A DNA stretch of 64,000 bases from Sphingomonas sp. JUb134 (lineage in GTDB: Bacteria > Pseudomonadota > Alphaproteobacteria > Sphingomonadales > Sphingomonadaceae): NCBI RefSeq assembly GCF_004341505.2, contig NZ_SLYP02000001.1:2752501-2816500 (forward strand). Reading direction: 5' to 3'. The translations under genes and the position numbers were made by a program. The notes beneath the pieces are model-generated. The model was given only the letters and a program-made list of their open reading frames with translations. It was not told the origin of the DNA and searched no databases. Below, piece after piece: positions 11,992 to 20,873 of the stretch; position 1 is the stretch's first letter; the number at the start of each line of letters is the position of its first letter.

Positions 11992-12615
11992 CTACCCCAG
12001 CCCCATCAGCGCCAGCACTTCCTTGCGGCTGCGGTCGTCGTCGCGGAACACGCCCATCATCCGGCTGGTCGTCATCGTGACCCCCGGCGTACGCACGCCG
12101 CGTGCGGTCATGCAGGCATGGCTCGCCTCGATCACCACCGCGACGCCGCGCGGCGCCAGCCGATCCCAGATGCAGTCGGCGACCTGCGCGGTCAGCCGCT
12201 CCTGCACCTGCAGCCGACGGGCGAAGCCGTGCAGCACGCGCGCCAGCTTGGAGATGCCCACGACATGGTCCTTGGGCAGATAGGCGATGTGCGCCTTGCC
12301 GATGATCGGCGCCATGTGGTGTTCGCAATGCGACTGGAACGGGATGTCGCGCAGCAGCACGATCTCGTCATAGCCGCCCACCTCCTCGAAAGTGCGCGAC
12401 AGGTGATGCGCCGGATCCTCGCCATAGCCCTGGCAATATTCCTTCCAGGCACGCGCCACCCGCTTGGGCGTATCGAGCAGCCCCTCGCGCTCGGGATCGT
12501 CGCCGGCCCAGCGGATCAGCGTGCGGATCGCGTCGGCCACCTCGTCGGGCACGGGCAGCTTGGGCTGCGGCGCGACCAGGTCGCCGTCGACGGTCGCAGG
12601 ATTGTCGGCTTGCAT
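11992..12615 (-). CDS. folE: GTP cyclohydrolase I
   Basis: 207 residues. It turns GTP into dihydroneopterin triphosphate, the first step to folate. The zinc and active-site signature FQSHCEHHMAPIIGKAHIAY is complete, as is EASHACMTARGVRTPG. The N-terminal 30 residues are a variable tail. AAGGGAAG precedes the ATG. It is convergent with leuA across the repeat cluster and divergent from the SWIB gene. Confidence 0.96.
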   Translation of the reverse strand: MQADNPATVDGDLVAPQPKLPVPDEVADAIRTLIRWAGDDPEREGLLDTPKRVARAWKEYCQGYGEDPAHHLSRTFEEVGGYDEIVLLRDIPFQSHCEHHMAPIIGKAHIAYLPKDHVVGISKLARVLHGFARRLQVQERLTAQVADCIWDRLAPRGVAVVIEASHACMTARGVRTPGVTMTTSRMMGVFRDDDRSRKEVLALMGLG

Positions 12616-13007
12616 TCTACTTCCCTTGGCCGGTCATGCCCTCGGCCGGCACAAAGCACCTCGCCGGAGCCACAAAACGTCGCGCCCGGCGCACACCGCG
12701 TTGACGTCTCGAAGAAGGCAGCGTTAATTCCTCGTCGCGCAAAAGGGAACCGCGGCCATGGCGGGCCGCGTGGCGCAGGGGGAGGACGGACGCATCGGCA
12801 CCATGGAGCACGGCAGGCCGGCGAGCGAACCGGGGGGTCTCGCGAGCGATGCGCACGCGCACGTCGCCCGCCACGCGCCGATCCTGCACGATGTCCCGGT
12901 GGTGCCGCACCATCTTCACAAGCGACAAGCCTCCCCAAACCGCGCATAAGCAAGGCAACCAGGCGGCGACCCAAGGGTTCGGACCGCAGGATATAAGGAG
13001 AACCAGA
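12616..13007. other. Intergenic stretch between folE and the SWIB gene
   Basis: About 390 bases that must hold the folE and SWIB promoters. Reading frames exist on both strands, but none has a ribosome site plus a recognisable product, so I call no gene here. Confidence 0.6.
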
Positions 13008-13289
13008 ATGGCCAAGACTTCGACCACGACCGCAAAGACCGGCGCCGCTCGCGGCGGTATCGCCAAGCCCGTCACGCCGTCGGAAGACCTGGCGAAGATC
13101 ACCGGCAAGGACCCGCTGCCCCGCAGCGAGGTGGTCAGCAAGATGTGGGAATACATCAAGAAGAACGACCTGCAGAACCCGCAGGACAAGCGCGAGATCC
13201 TGGCGGACGAGACGCTCGAGAAGCTCTTCGGCAAGAAGAAGGCTTCCATGTTCGAGATGAACAAGCTGCTCAACGCGCACATGAGCTGA
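13008..13289 (+). CDS. Small SWIB/MDM2-domain protein
   Basis: 93 residues. The ATG at 13008 follows AAGGAG by 7 bases. After a Thr/Ala/Lys-rich N-terminus (about 30 residues), the rest is a SWIB domain (MWEYIKKNDLQNPQDKREIL, LEKLFGKKKASMFEMNKLL). In eukaryotes this fold is part of chromatin remodelling complexes. Stand-alone bacterial versions occur in chlamydiae and many alphaproteobacteria and may bind DNA or nucleoid proteins; their role is not established. A perfect 12-bp hairpin follows the gene. Confidence 0.9.
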   Translation: MAKTSTTTAKTGAARGGIAKPVTPSEDLAKITGKDPLPRSEVVSKMWEYIKKNDLQNPQDKREILADETLEKLFGKKKASMFEMNKLLNAHMS

Positions 13290-13296
13290 GCCTGTC

Positions 13297-13324
13297 GGAG
13301 CCGTCCGGCAATCCGGACGGCTCC
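13297..13324 (+). terminator. Strong hairpin after the SWIB gene
   Basis: GGAGCCGTCCGG pairs perfectly with CCGGACGGCTCC across a four-base CAAT loop. There is no T-run behind it, but the stem, loop and position 8 bases past the stop suggest a terminator or an mRNA-end stabiliser. Confidence 0.6.
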
Positions 13325-13414
13325 GCAGCCATTCCGCCGGCACCAGCTGCCGGCTCCCGTTTCCTCCAGCCGCTGCCTTTCGCCCCTTCGGCGCGGGCTT
13401 GCATCCGCGGGATC

Positions 13415-13464
13415 GCGCCACTAGGTGGCAGCGCAACTCGCAAGGACCCGGTGCAATCCCGGGT
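13415..13464 (+). promoter_or_regulatory. Candidate structured 5' leader of the SulP gene
   Basis: Two adjacent hairpins lie about 100-150 bases before the transporter start. The first is GCGC-CAC/GTGG-GCGC (13415-13434). The second is ACCCGG (13446-13451) with CCGGGT (13459-13464) around a TGCAATC loop. A cis-regulatory RNA is possible; I could not match it to a known riboswitch. Confidence 0.35.
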
Positions 13465-13562
13465 GGCTATTCCGGCCGCCGATCCGCCGGACAACAGATC
13501 ACATGGACCGCGAAGACGCCGCGCAACGTGCGGCGCCATGTGCCTGCCCGTGGTTTTCTGAC

Positions 13563-15056
13563 ATGACCAACCCCGTTTCCCGCTTCCGGACCGAATGGTT
13601 CACCAGCGCTGCAGAGGCGCGCCGCGACGTGCTCGCCGGCATCGTCGTCGCTCTGGCCCTGATCCCGGAGGCGATCGGCTTCTCGATCATCTCCGGCGTC
13701 GATCCGCGCGTCGGCCTCTATGCCTCGGTCGCGATCGCGATCGTGATCTCGTTCCTGGGCGGCCGCCCGGGCATGATCTCGGCCGCCACCGCCGCGGTCG
13801 CCGTCGTCGTAACCCCGCTGGTCCGCGACCATGGCGTCGAATATCTGTTCGCCGCCACCATCCTGATGGGGCTGATCCAGATGGTCGCCGGGCTGCTGCG
13901 GCTCGATCTGCTCATGCAGTTCGTCTCGCGCTCGGTCATCACCGGCTTCGTCAACGCGCTCGCGATCCTGATCTTCATGGCGCAGCTGCCGCAGTTCGTC
14001 GGCGTCACCTGGCATACCTATGCGATGGTCGCAGCCGGCCTCGCCATCATCTACCTGGTACCACGCGTGACCAAGGCGGTACCCTCCCCGCTCGTCGCCA
14101 TCCTGGTGCTCGCCGCGATCAGCATCGCGCTCGGCCTGCCGGTCCGCACCGTGGGCGACATGGGCAAGCTGCCGGAAGGCCTCCCGAGCTTCGCGCTTCC
14201 CAACGTGCCACTCACCTGGGAGACGCTGCGCATCATCCTCCCCTATTCGCTCACCATGGCCGCGGTCGGCCTGCTCGAATCGCTGCTCACCGCGCAGATC
14301 GTCGACGACATGACCGACACGGACAGCGACAAGCGGCGCGAGTGCATGGGCCAGGGCGGCGCCAACATCGCAGCCGCACTGGTCGGCGGCATGGGCGGCT
14401 GCGCGATGATCGGCCAGTCGGTGATCAACGTCACCTCCGGGGGGCGCAAGCGCCTGTCGACCTTCACCGCTGGCACCTTCCTGCTGTTCCTGCTCGCCGT
14501 GCTTGGCCCCATCGTCGGCCGCATCCCCATGCCGGCACTGGTAGCGGTGATGGTGATGGTGTCGATCGGGACCTTCAGCTGGAACTCGCTCCTGAACCTG
14601 CGCCGCCACCCGCCCACCTCCTCGGCGGTGATGCTGGTGACGGTCGCGGTGGTCGTCGCCACCCACAACCTCGCCGGCGGCGTGCTGGCGGGGGTGCTGC
14701 TGTCGGGCATCTTCTTTGCCGGGAAGGTCCGGCGCATGTTCTCGGTCGAGCGGGAGGCCGGGATCGACGGCACCGCCACCTACCGCGTCCAGGGCGAGAT
14801 CTTCTTCGCCTCGGTCGATCGCTTCACCCGCGCCTTCCAGGCGGAGGACAGCGCCGCCCGCGTGGTGATCGACGTCTCCGCGGCGCACTTCTGGGATATC
14901 TCGGGGGTCGGCGCGCTCGACAAGATCGTCGCCCGCCTGCGCCGCGACGGCCGCGAGGTCGAGGTGATCGGCTACAACCGCGCGAGCGCCGACCTGGTCG
15001 ACCGCTTCGCCCTCCACGACAAGACCGGCGTCGAACTGGGCGCGGTGCCGCACTGA
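13563..15056 (+). CDS. SulP (SLC26) family inorganic anion transporter
   Basis: 497 residues. About 10-12 hydrophobic segments fill residues 20-400 ([20 protein letters not shown] is the first), with the SulP signatures [21 protein letters not shown] and [25 protein letters not shown]-terminal STAS domain ([20 protein letters not shown]) is present but short. The family carries sulfate, bicarbonate, dicarboxylates or other anions; the substrate cannot be told. Start [12 protein letters not shown] is chosen because upstream sequence does not look coding. The leader region carries two hairpins. Confidence 0.88.
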   Translation: MTNPVSRFRTEWFTSAAEARRDVLAGIVVALALIPEAIGFSIISGVDPRVGLYASVAIAIVISFLGGRPGMISAATAAVAVVVTPLVRDHGVEYLFAATILMGLIQMVAGLLRLDLLMQFVSRSVITGFVNALAILIFMAQLPQFVGVTWHTYAMVAAGLAIIYLVPRVTKAVPSPLVAILVLAAISIALGLPVRTVGDMGKLPEGLPSFALPNVPLTWETLRIILPYSLTMAAVGLLESLLTAQIVDDMTDTDSDKRRECMGQGGANIAAALVGGMGGCAMIGQSVINVTSGGRKRLSTFTAGTFLLFLLAVLGPIVGRIPMPALVAVMVMVSIGTFSWNSLLNLRRHPPTSSAVMLVTVAVVVATHNLAGGVLAGVLLSGIFFAGKVRRMFSVEREAGIDGTATYRVQGEIFFASVDRFTRAFQAEDSAARVVIDVSAAHFWDISGVGALDKIVARLRRDGREVEVIGYNRASADLVDRFALHDKTGVELGAVPH

Positions 15057-15193
15057 GGTTCGCGAGGCAGCTCCGAAACCGCGGTCGCAATGTCGGCCGA
15101 GCGGCGGCAGCCGCGCGAAATCCGCTCGCCAACGCGCTGCAATCGGGCAATGCTGCCGCGCGGGCGCGCCCATGCATCGCCGGAGGGCTGAAC

Positions 15194-15886
15194 GTGCTGA
15201 ACCGTACCATCTTGCTCGTTGCCGCTGCCGCAACCCTCGCTGCGCCGGAGGCGCGGGCCGACGAGTTGCAGAACCGCGTCATGGCGGCGATGCGCGCCAG
15301 CCGCCCGGATGCATTCCGCTTCCAGCGGACAAGCATCACCGACCGCACCGGTTCGGCCCGCACGACGGTGGTGGAACACTATGATCCCGGCCGCCCGGCC
15401 GCGCTTCGCTGGCAGCTCGTCAGCGTGGACGGTCGCGCGCCGACCGCCAAGGAAGCCGAGAAGTCGCGCAAGGCGAAGCGCGGCCCCGACCCCTCCTATG
15501 CCGAGCTTGCGAAATGGTTCGGCGCGCCGGCGACCCGAAGCGAGCCGACGCCGGGCTATGTCACCTACCGCTTTGCCCGGCTTCCGGCCGGATCCGTGAA
15601 GATCGGCTCCCACGACGCTTCCGCCGACACCCAGGCCGAAGCATGGGTGAACGTCCGGGCCAAGACGCCGTTCGTCGAGCGCGTCCGGTTCACGTCCACC
15701 AAGGGTTTCCGGATGATGATGGTCGCATCCGTGAAGAGCATGGATGTGGTCAGCCGCTTCGCGCTGCTGCCGGGCGGCCAGGTCGTGCCGGCTGCTTCCG
15801 AAACCACCCTCACCGGATCGCTGCTCGGCAAGTCGGGGCGGATCCACGCCACCGCGAGCTACGCCGCGTTTCAGCCGGTCCGATAG
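15194..15886 (+). CDS. Secreted protein of unknown function
   Basis: 230 residues from a GTG start with GGAGGG 6 bases upstream. A signal peptide (MLNRTILLVAAAATLAAPEA, cleaved near ARA) is followed by a hydrophilic, probably beta-rich domain without known motifs (YVTYRFARLPAGSVKIGSH, RVRFTSTKGFRMMMVASVKS). I do not recognise the family; it is probably a periplasmic protein. It follows the SulP gene after 137 bases, which contain nothing clear. The downstream neighbour is convergent. Confidence 0.75.
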   Translation: MLNRTILLVAAAATLAAPEARADELQNRVMAAMRASRPDAFRFQRTSITDRTGSARTTVVEHYDPGRPAALRWQLVSVDGRAPTAKEAEKSRKAKRGPDPSYAELAKWFGAPATRSEPTPGYVTYRFARLPAGSVKIGSHDASADTQAEAWVNVRAKTPFVERVRFTSTKGFRMMMVASVKSMDVVSRFALLPGGQVVPAASETTLTGSLLGKSGRIHATASYAAFQPVR

Positions 15887-15920
15887 GCTCTCACCCGGCC
15901 TAGCGGCTCCCTGGTCTCCA

Positions 15921-16048
15921 CCGGCCGCATCTCCGGCGACAGGCGCGCCAGTGCCTCGCGCTCACTCTGCTCCAGTGCGCCCAGCATCTCCTTCAGCGCC
16001 TGCGTCTGCCGGCGCGGCCGCTGGATCCGGTCGTGGACGCGCAGGGCC
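15921..16048 (-). pseudogene. Duplicated fragment of the merR 3' end
   Basis: These 128 bases match 17382-17509, inside the merR gene at 17371-17817, in the same orientation: by hand count 113 of 128 bases agree. In the merR-like frame it still reads LRVHDRIQRPRRQTQALKE, against LRVHDRIQRLRRQKQALEE in merR. It has no DNA-binding part and no start of its own, and lies out of frame within the end of the Rrf2 gene. Confidence 0.85.
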
Positions 16049-16495
16049 GACTTCCCCTTCTTGATTGGCGTGGGCGTCGCAGCGCGCGTCGAAGCTGCGG
16101 GCCAGTTCGGCCAGGCTGACGCTGCCCAGTCGCGCCAGCAGCAACGCCTCCGCCTCGGCCAGTGCGTCCTCCAGCGCCGCGTTGACGACCTTTTCCACCG
16201 CGCAATCCGGGTTCGCATGCTCGTTGCCGATGGCGAAGAGCCGTGGGCCTCCCACCGCGCGATGAACGTCGAGCAGCGACACCTTCTCCAGGTCGGCCGC
16301 GATCGCCCAGCCGCCGCCATGGCCCTTGCCGGAACGGACGTAGCCCGCGTCGCGCAGCCCGGCCATCGTTCGGCGGATCACCACCGGGTTGGTCCCCAGC
16401 ATCCGCGCGATGGTGTCCGACGTCATCGGCCCCGGGTGCCGGGCCATGTGCAGGAGCACGTGGAGCATGCGGGAAAGGCGGCTGTCGCTGGGCAT
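15962..16495 (-). CDS. Rrf2-family transcriptional regulator with scrambled C-terminus
   Basis: 177 residues. The N-terminal winged helix is clear (MLHVLLHMARHPGPMTSDTI, NPVVIRRTMAGLRDAGYVRS, KGHGGGWAIAADLEKVSLLD). Only two scattered cysteines occur beyond it, so an iron-sulfur cluster of the IscR/NsrR kind is unlikely and a YwnA-like sensor is more probable. The natural protein should end near FDARCDAHA; the last 30-odd residues are an out-of-frame reading of duplicated merR sequence. It is divergent from a methyltransferase gene and probably represses it and itself through the shared 86-base gap. Confidence 0.85.
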   Translation of the reverse strand: MPSDSRLSRMLHVLLHMARHPGPMTSDTIARMLGTNPVVIRRTMAGLRDAGYVRSGKGHGGGWAIAADLEKVSLLDVHRAVGGPRLFAIGNEHANPDCAVEKVVNAALEDALAEAEALLLARLGSVSLAELARSFDARCDAHANQEGEVGPARPRPDPAAAPADAGAEGDAGRTGAE

Positions 16496-16546
16496 CGGGT
16501 CAACCATCGCATGCCCACCGGGATTGGCAAGCGGACACACTCACGA

Positions 16547-16557
16547 TACTTAGTATG
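16547..16557. promoter_or_regulatory. Likely Rrf2 operator
   Basis: The inverted repeat ATAC-TTA-GTAT sits in the AT-rich centre of the gap between the divergent Rrf2 and methyltransferase genes, 25 bases before the latter's ATG. Rrf2 regulators bind AT-rich dyads of this size; the assignment is by position. Confidence 0.45.
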
Positions 16558-16581
16558 TTACGTGATTCGCGAGGAGGTGAA

Positions 16582-17361
16582 ATGCGCAACTTCGAAGACC
16601 CGACCCACTGGGATGCGGCCGCCCGCCGCTATGAGAAGACCGCCCATCCGTTCACCCAGGGCTATGCGGAGGCGGCGCTGGCCCGCGTTCCCCTCGCCCG
16701 CGAAAGCCGCGTGCTCGATGTCGCCGCCGGGACCGGCGCGCTCGCGCTGGCAGCGGCCCGCACCGGCGCGCAGGTACTGGCGACCGACTTCTCGCCCGCG
16801 ATGGTCGCGCGCATCGCGGCCGCCGGCCTCCCCAATGTCGACACGCGTGTGATGGATGGTCAGGCGCTCGACCTGCCGGATGCCGCCTTCGACGCCGTGT
16901 TCTCGATCTTCGGCGTGATCATGTTTCCGGACTGGCGCCGGGGCCTTGCGGAGATGGCGCGGGTGACGCGCCCCGGCGGCGTCGGCGTGGTCGCGACCTG
17001 GCAGGCGCGTGGCGCCGCGACCTTCCTGCTGCTCGGGCAGATCCGCGAGAAGCTGTTTCCGGAGAAAGCCGGCGCGACCATGCCGGAGGGGATGGAGGCG
17101 CTCAGCACCCCGCAGCGCCTGGCCCATGAACTCGCGACCGCCGGCTACCGGGACGCGCAGATCGAGGAAGTCACCCGCGACTTTCCGCTGGACCTCGCCG
17201 CGCTCGCCGATCCGGACACGCTGTTCGGCATGTCGCCCAACTGGACCAGCCTCGACGCGGCAGAACGGGCGGAGGTGATTGCCGAGGTCCGGCGGAGGGC
17301 GAGCGGACGGCCGGTCCTGCCGATCGCGTCCACGGCGCTCGTGGCGGTCGCGCGACGATAA
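16582..17361 (+). CDS. Class I SAM-dependent methyltransferase
   Basis: 259 residues. The Rossmann motif I is VLDVAAGTGALALAAARTG, followed by ATDFSPAMV (motif II) and DLPDAAFDAVFSIFGVIMFP (post motifs): a UbiE/type-11 methyltransferase. The ATG at 16582 is preceded by GAGGAGGTGA, a very strong ribosome site. The substrate is unknown. Its divergent Rrf2 partner suggests inducible expression, perhaps in detoxification. It ends 9 bases before the merR stop on the opposite strand. Confidence 0.88.
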   Translation: MRNFEDPTHWDAAARRYEKTAHPFTQGYAEAALARVPLARESRVLDVAAGTGALALAAARTGAQVLATDFSPAMVARIAAAGLPNVDTRVMDGQALDLPDAAFDAVFSIFGVIMFPDWRRGLAEMARVTRPGGVGVVATWQARGAATFLLLGQIREKLFPEKAGATMPEGMEALSTPQRLAHELATAGYRDAQIEEVTRDFPLDLAALADPDTLFGMSPNWTSLDAAERAEVIAEVRRRASGRPVLPIASTALVAVARR

Positions 17362-17370
17362 TCGCGCGCC

Positions 17371-17817
17371 CTACTCGATCGCAGGCCGCACGCCCGGCGG
17401 CAGGCGCTCCAGCGCCTCGCGCTCGATCTGCTCCAGTTCGCCCAGCGTCTCCTCCAGCGCCTGCTTCTGCCGGCGCAGCCGCTGGATGCGGTCGTGGACG
17501 CGCAGGGCCAGCTGGCGCATCTGCTCGTGGTGCTGCGGGTCCGCGTCGTAGAGGTCCAGGAACTCCTTGATCTCGCGAATCGAGAAGCCCAGCCGCTTGC
17601 CGCGCAGGATCAGCTGCATCCGCGCCACTTCCCGCCGGGTATAGATGCGCGTGGTGCCGACGCGGCGCGGCTCGATGAGGCCCTGGTCCTCGTAGAAGCG
17701 CAGCGTCCGCATCGTGACGCCTAGCTCCGCCGACACCTCCTGGATGCCCGACAGCTGCTCGCCGTCCTCGGGCTCCGCAGGGTGATCCGCCTGGCGCAGG
17801 GATGCCGCGCGCCTCAT
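17371..17817 (-). CDS. MerR-family regulator of the fatty-acid degradation locus
   Basis: 148 residues. The winged helix reads VSAELGVTMRTLRFYEDQGL, with IYTRREVARMQLILRGKRLG and FSIREIKEFLDLYD, the wording of LiuR-type MerR proteins that control acyl-CoA catabolism. A C-terminal coiled coil serves for dimerisation (LRVHDRIQRLRRQKQALEE); no cysteine metal site is seen. Its ATG overlaps the fadD stop by 4 bases (ATGA), so it is translated from the fadD message. It likely governs fadD and the divergent fadA operon. Part of its 3' end is duplicated at 15921-16048. Confidence 0.88.
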   Translation of the reverse strand: MRRAASLRQADHPAEPEDGEQLSGIQEVSAELGVTMRTLRFYEDQGLIEPRRVGTTRIYTRREVARMQLILRGKRLGFSIREIKEFLDLYDADPQHHEQMRQLALRVHDRIQRLRRQKQALEETLGELEQIEREALERLPPGVRPAIE

Positions 17818-19505
17818 GCGGTCGCGCCCGCCTGCTCGGCCTTGGCGCGTTCCTCGGCGACCAGTTCCTTCTTGGAAAGCTTGCCGATCAGCGTCTTGGG
17901 GAGGGCGTCTCGGATTTCGAGCTCGCGCGGCATCTCGATCTTGCTGATCCGCCCGCGCAGGAACTCGCAGAGCGCCTCGACGCTCGCCTCATGGCCCGGC
18001 CGCAAGGTTACGAACGCCTTGGGTGCCTGGCCGCGATACCGATCGGGCAGGCCGATCACCACCGCTTCGGCCACTGCCGGATGTTCATACAGGGCCTCCT
18101 CGATGACGCGCGGATAGACGTTGTAGCCGCCGCACAGCAGCATGTCCTTTATCCGGTCGACCAGGAAGAGATAGCCGTCCTCGTCGAAATAGCCGACGTC
18201 GCCCGTGCGCAGCGCCCCGTCGATGAAGCACTCCTCGGTCGCGTCCGGCCGCTTCCAATAGCCCATCATCACCTGCGGCCCGCGCACGCACACCTCGCCG
18301 CGCTCGCCCTGCGGCATCAGCTTGCTGGGGTCGATCAGGTCGCGGATCTCCAGCACGGTGCCCGGGAACGCCGGCCCCGTGCTGTTGCTCTTCACCACGC
18401 CGCCGTTGAGCGGGTTGCAGGCGATGATCGGCGAGGCCTCGGACAGGCCATAGCCCTCCACCACGCGGCAGCCGGTGCGCTCCTCGAACGCCTGGCGCAC
18501 CTCCAGCGGCAGGGGCGCGCCGCCCGAGATGCAGGTATGGCAGAAATCGAGCCGCGGCACCCGGCTCTCGTCCAGCTGGTTCACCGCATTGTAGATGGTG
18601 GGCACCGCGAAGATCTGGGTCGGGCGCGTCCGCTTCAGGGTGCTGAGGAACTGGTCCATCTCGAAGCGCGGCAACAGGATCATCTCGGCCGCGGTCTCGA
18701 CCGAATAGTTGAGCACCGTCGTCAGCGCGAAGACGTGGAACAGCGGCAGCACGCCCAGCGTGCGCTCCTGCTGGTCTGGCGGGCGGCCGACGTGGAGCAC
18801 CATCTGCTGGCTGTTGGCCGTCAGGTTCGCGTGGCTGAGCATCGCGCCCTTGGGCTCGCCGGTGGTGCCGCCAGTATATTGGAGCACCGCCAGATCGCTC
18901 GGCGACTGCGCGACCGGATCGGGCGCGGCGCGGTTCGACACCAGCCGGCTCCAGCGGAGGTGCCGGGGATCTTGGCCGATGCGCGCAAGTTCGCGGCGCT
19001 TGAACAGGCGCAAGCCGATCGACTTGGCCCAGGGCAGCACGTCGGCGAGCGAAGCTGCCACCACATGGCGCACCTCGGTCCCCGCGCAGGCGGCGAGCAG
19101 CTTGTCGTGGATCGCGACCAAGTCGGGCACGATCACCACCTCGGCGCCGGAGTCGACCAGCAGGTGGTGCAGTTCCCGCTCCACGTAGAGCGGGTTCATC
19201 GCCACCACCACTCCGCCGATCTTCAGCACCGCGAAATAGGCGATCACATAATAGGGCGTGTTCGGCAGGCAGAGGCCGACGCGCGTGCCGGGACGGACGC
19301 CCAGGTCCTGCAGACCGCGGGCAGCGCGCTCCACCTGCTCGCCGATCTCGGCATAGGTCCAGGTGCGGCCCAGGAAATCGATGGCGGTGCGCTGCGGATA
19401 TTGCGACGTCGCTCGCGCCAGCAGGCTCGGTATCAGCCGGGGCTCGATCTTCGCCGGCACCGCGCCGGCGGGGGCGCGCTCGGTCACGGGCGTCGCCGCG
19501 CTCAT
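17814..19505 (-). CDS. fadD: Long-chain fatty acid-CoA ligase
   Basis: 563 residues of the AMP-forming acyl-CoA synthetase family. It activates fatty acids with ATP and CoA for beta-oxidation. The P-loop-like motif is YTGGTTGEPKGAMLSH, then YGLSEASPII, TGDVGYFDEDGYLFLVDRIK and the catalytic lysine region KTLIGKLSKKEL near the C-terminus. The start MSAATPVTERAP at 19505 has GGAG 8 bases upstream; a longer reading to 19622 adds sequence unlike the family. It is co-transcribed with merR and divergent from the fadA operon. Confidence 0.93.
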   Translation of the reverse strand: MSAATPVTERAPAGAVPAKIEPRLIPSLLARATSQYPQRTAIDFLGRTWTYAEIGEQVERAARGLQDLGVRPGTRVGLCLPNTPYYVIAYFAVLKIGGVVVAMNPLYVERELHHLLVDSGAEVVIVPDLVAIHDKLLAACAGTEVRHVVAASLADVLPWAKSIGLRLFKRRELARIGQDPRHLRWSRLVSNRAAPDPVAQSPSDLAVLQYTGGTTGEPKGAMLSHANLTANSQQMVLHVGRPPDQQERTLGVLPLFHVFALTTVLNYSVETAAEMILLPRFEMDQFLSTLKRTRPTQIFAVPTIYNAVNQLDESRVPRLDFCHTCISGGAPLPLEVRQAFEERTGCRVVEGYGLSEASPIIACNPLNGGVVKSNSTGPAFPGTVLEIRDLIDPSKLMPQGERGEVCVRGPQVMMGYWKRPDATEECFIDGALRTGDVGYFDEDGYLFLVDRIKDMLLCGGYNVYPRVIEEALYEHPAVAEAVVIGLPDRYRGQAPKAFVTLRPGHEASVEALCEFLRGRISKIEMPRELEIRDALPKTLIGKLSKKELVAEERAKAEQAGATA

Positions 19506-19656
19506 CGGGCGTGCTCCAGCATCCAATGGGGCTGCGTCAAACTGCACATGCGGCCTTTGCCTCCTCTCCGGCGCCGCCTGCTCTCGTTCCGTCGGACTCG
19601 CTTTCACGCGGGCTCTCGACATGTCGGCGCCTGTTCCTACCTTAAACAGAAATCGG

Positions 19657-19686
19657 TTGACGTATAGGGAAATCTCGCACCATTAG
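19657..19686 (+). promoter_or_regulatory. Candidate sigma70 promoter for the fadA operon
   Basis: TTGACG (19657-19662) and CATTAG (19681-19686) are 18 bases apart, about 50 bases before the fadA start. This is the most promoter-like stretch in the fadD-fadA gap (19506-19733). Confidence 0.4.
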
Positions 19687-19733
19687 GAACGAAAGGTGCC
19701 GTTAGGATGCCCAAAGCCTCGGAGAGGATTGAG

Positions 19734-20873
19734 ATGAAGAGCGTCGTGATCGCGGGCTATGCCCGTTCCCCCTTTCATCCCGCGCACAAGGGTGCGCTTG
19801 CCCGGGTTCGCCCGGACGACTTGGCCGCCCAGGTGATTCGCGGCCTGATCGACCGCACGGGCGTCGACCCGAAGGATATCGAGGACCTGATCGTCGGCTG
19901 CGCCTTTCCGGAAGGCGAGCAGGGCATGAACGTCGCGCGCCTCGTCGGCCTGCTCGGCGACCTGCCGCTGTCGGTCGGCGGCATGACCGTGAACCGCTTC
20001 TGCGGATCCTCGATGAGCTCGATCCACATCGCCATGGGCCAGATCCAGATCGGCGCGGGTGAGGTGTTCATCTGCGCGGGCGTCGAATCGATGAGCCGCG
20101 TGCCGATGATGGGCTACAACCCCCTTCCCAACCCTGCGCTCGCAGAGAAGATGCCGGGCGCCTACATGGGCATGGGCGAGACCGCCGAGCGCGTCGCCAC
20201 CAAGTACCAGATCACCCGCGAGACCCAGGAAGCCTTTGCGGTCGATAGCCAGAAGAAGGCTGCCGCAGCGCAGGCCGGCGGTCGCCTCAATGACGAGATC
20301 GTGCCGATCCAGACCAAGAACGGCGTCGTGAGCGAAGACGGCACCGTCCGTCCGGACACGACCGCAGAAGGCCTGGCCGGCCTGAAGCCGGCGTTCGACA
20401 AGGAGGGCTCGGTCACCGCCGGCACCTCCTCGCCGCTCACCGACGGCGCCGCCGCCGTGCTCGTCACCAGCGAGGATTATGCGCGCGCGCACGGCCTGCC
20501 GATCCTCGCCCGTCTGAAGACGGTCGGCATCTCCGGCCTGGAGCCCGAAGTCATGGGCCTCGGCCCCATCGGTGCCTCGCGCAAGGCGCTGGAGCGCGGC
20601 AACGTCGACGCGAACGCGCTCGACGTCATCGAGATCAACGAGGCCTTCGCCAGCCAGGCGCTCGCCTGCATCCACGACCTCGGCCTCGACACTGCCAAGG
20701 TGAACATCGACGGCGGGGCGATCGCGATCGGCCACCCGCTCGGCGCCACCGGCGCACGCATCGTCGGCAAGGCCGCGTCGCTGCTGAAGCGTGAGGGCGG
20801 CAAGTATGCGCTCGCCACCCAGTGCATCGGCGGCGGCCAGGGCATCGCGACCCTGCTGGAGGCAGCCGAATGA
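19734..20873 (+). CDS. fadA: 3-ketoacyl-CoA thiolase
   Basis: 379 residues. It cleaves 3-ketoacyl-CoA to acetyl-CoA and a shortened acyl-CoA. The nucleophile cysteine is in VNRFCGSSMSS, the histidine motif is AIAIGHPLGATGARIVG, and the second cysteine is in ATQCIGGGQG. The start at 19734 has GGAGAGG 6 bases upstream, which beats the ATG at 19707. The stop overlaps the fadB start (ATGA). First gene of a six-gene operon. Confidence 0.95.
   Translation: MKSVVIAGYARSPFHPAHKGALARVRPDDLAAQVIRGLIDRTGVDPKDIEDLIVGCAFPEGEQGMNVARLVGLLGDLPLSVGGMTVNRFCGSSMSSIHIAMGQIQIGAGEVFICAGVESMSRVPMMGYNPLPNPALAEKMPGAYMGMGETAERVATKYQITRETQEAFAVDSQKKAAAAQAGGRLNDEIVPIQTKNGVVSEDGTVRPDTTAEGLAGLKPAFDKEGSVTAGTSSPLTDGAAAVLVTSEDYARAHGLPILARLKTVGISGLEPEVMGLGPIGASRKALERGNVDANALDVIEINEAFASQALACIHDLGLDTAKVNIDGGAIAIGHPLGATGARIVGKAASLLKREGGKYALATQCIGGGQGIATLLEAAE

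Noticed and set aside
12616..13007. Possible gene between folE and the SWIB gene
   Set aside because: Frames on both strands lack ribosome sites and recognisable sequence.
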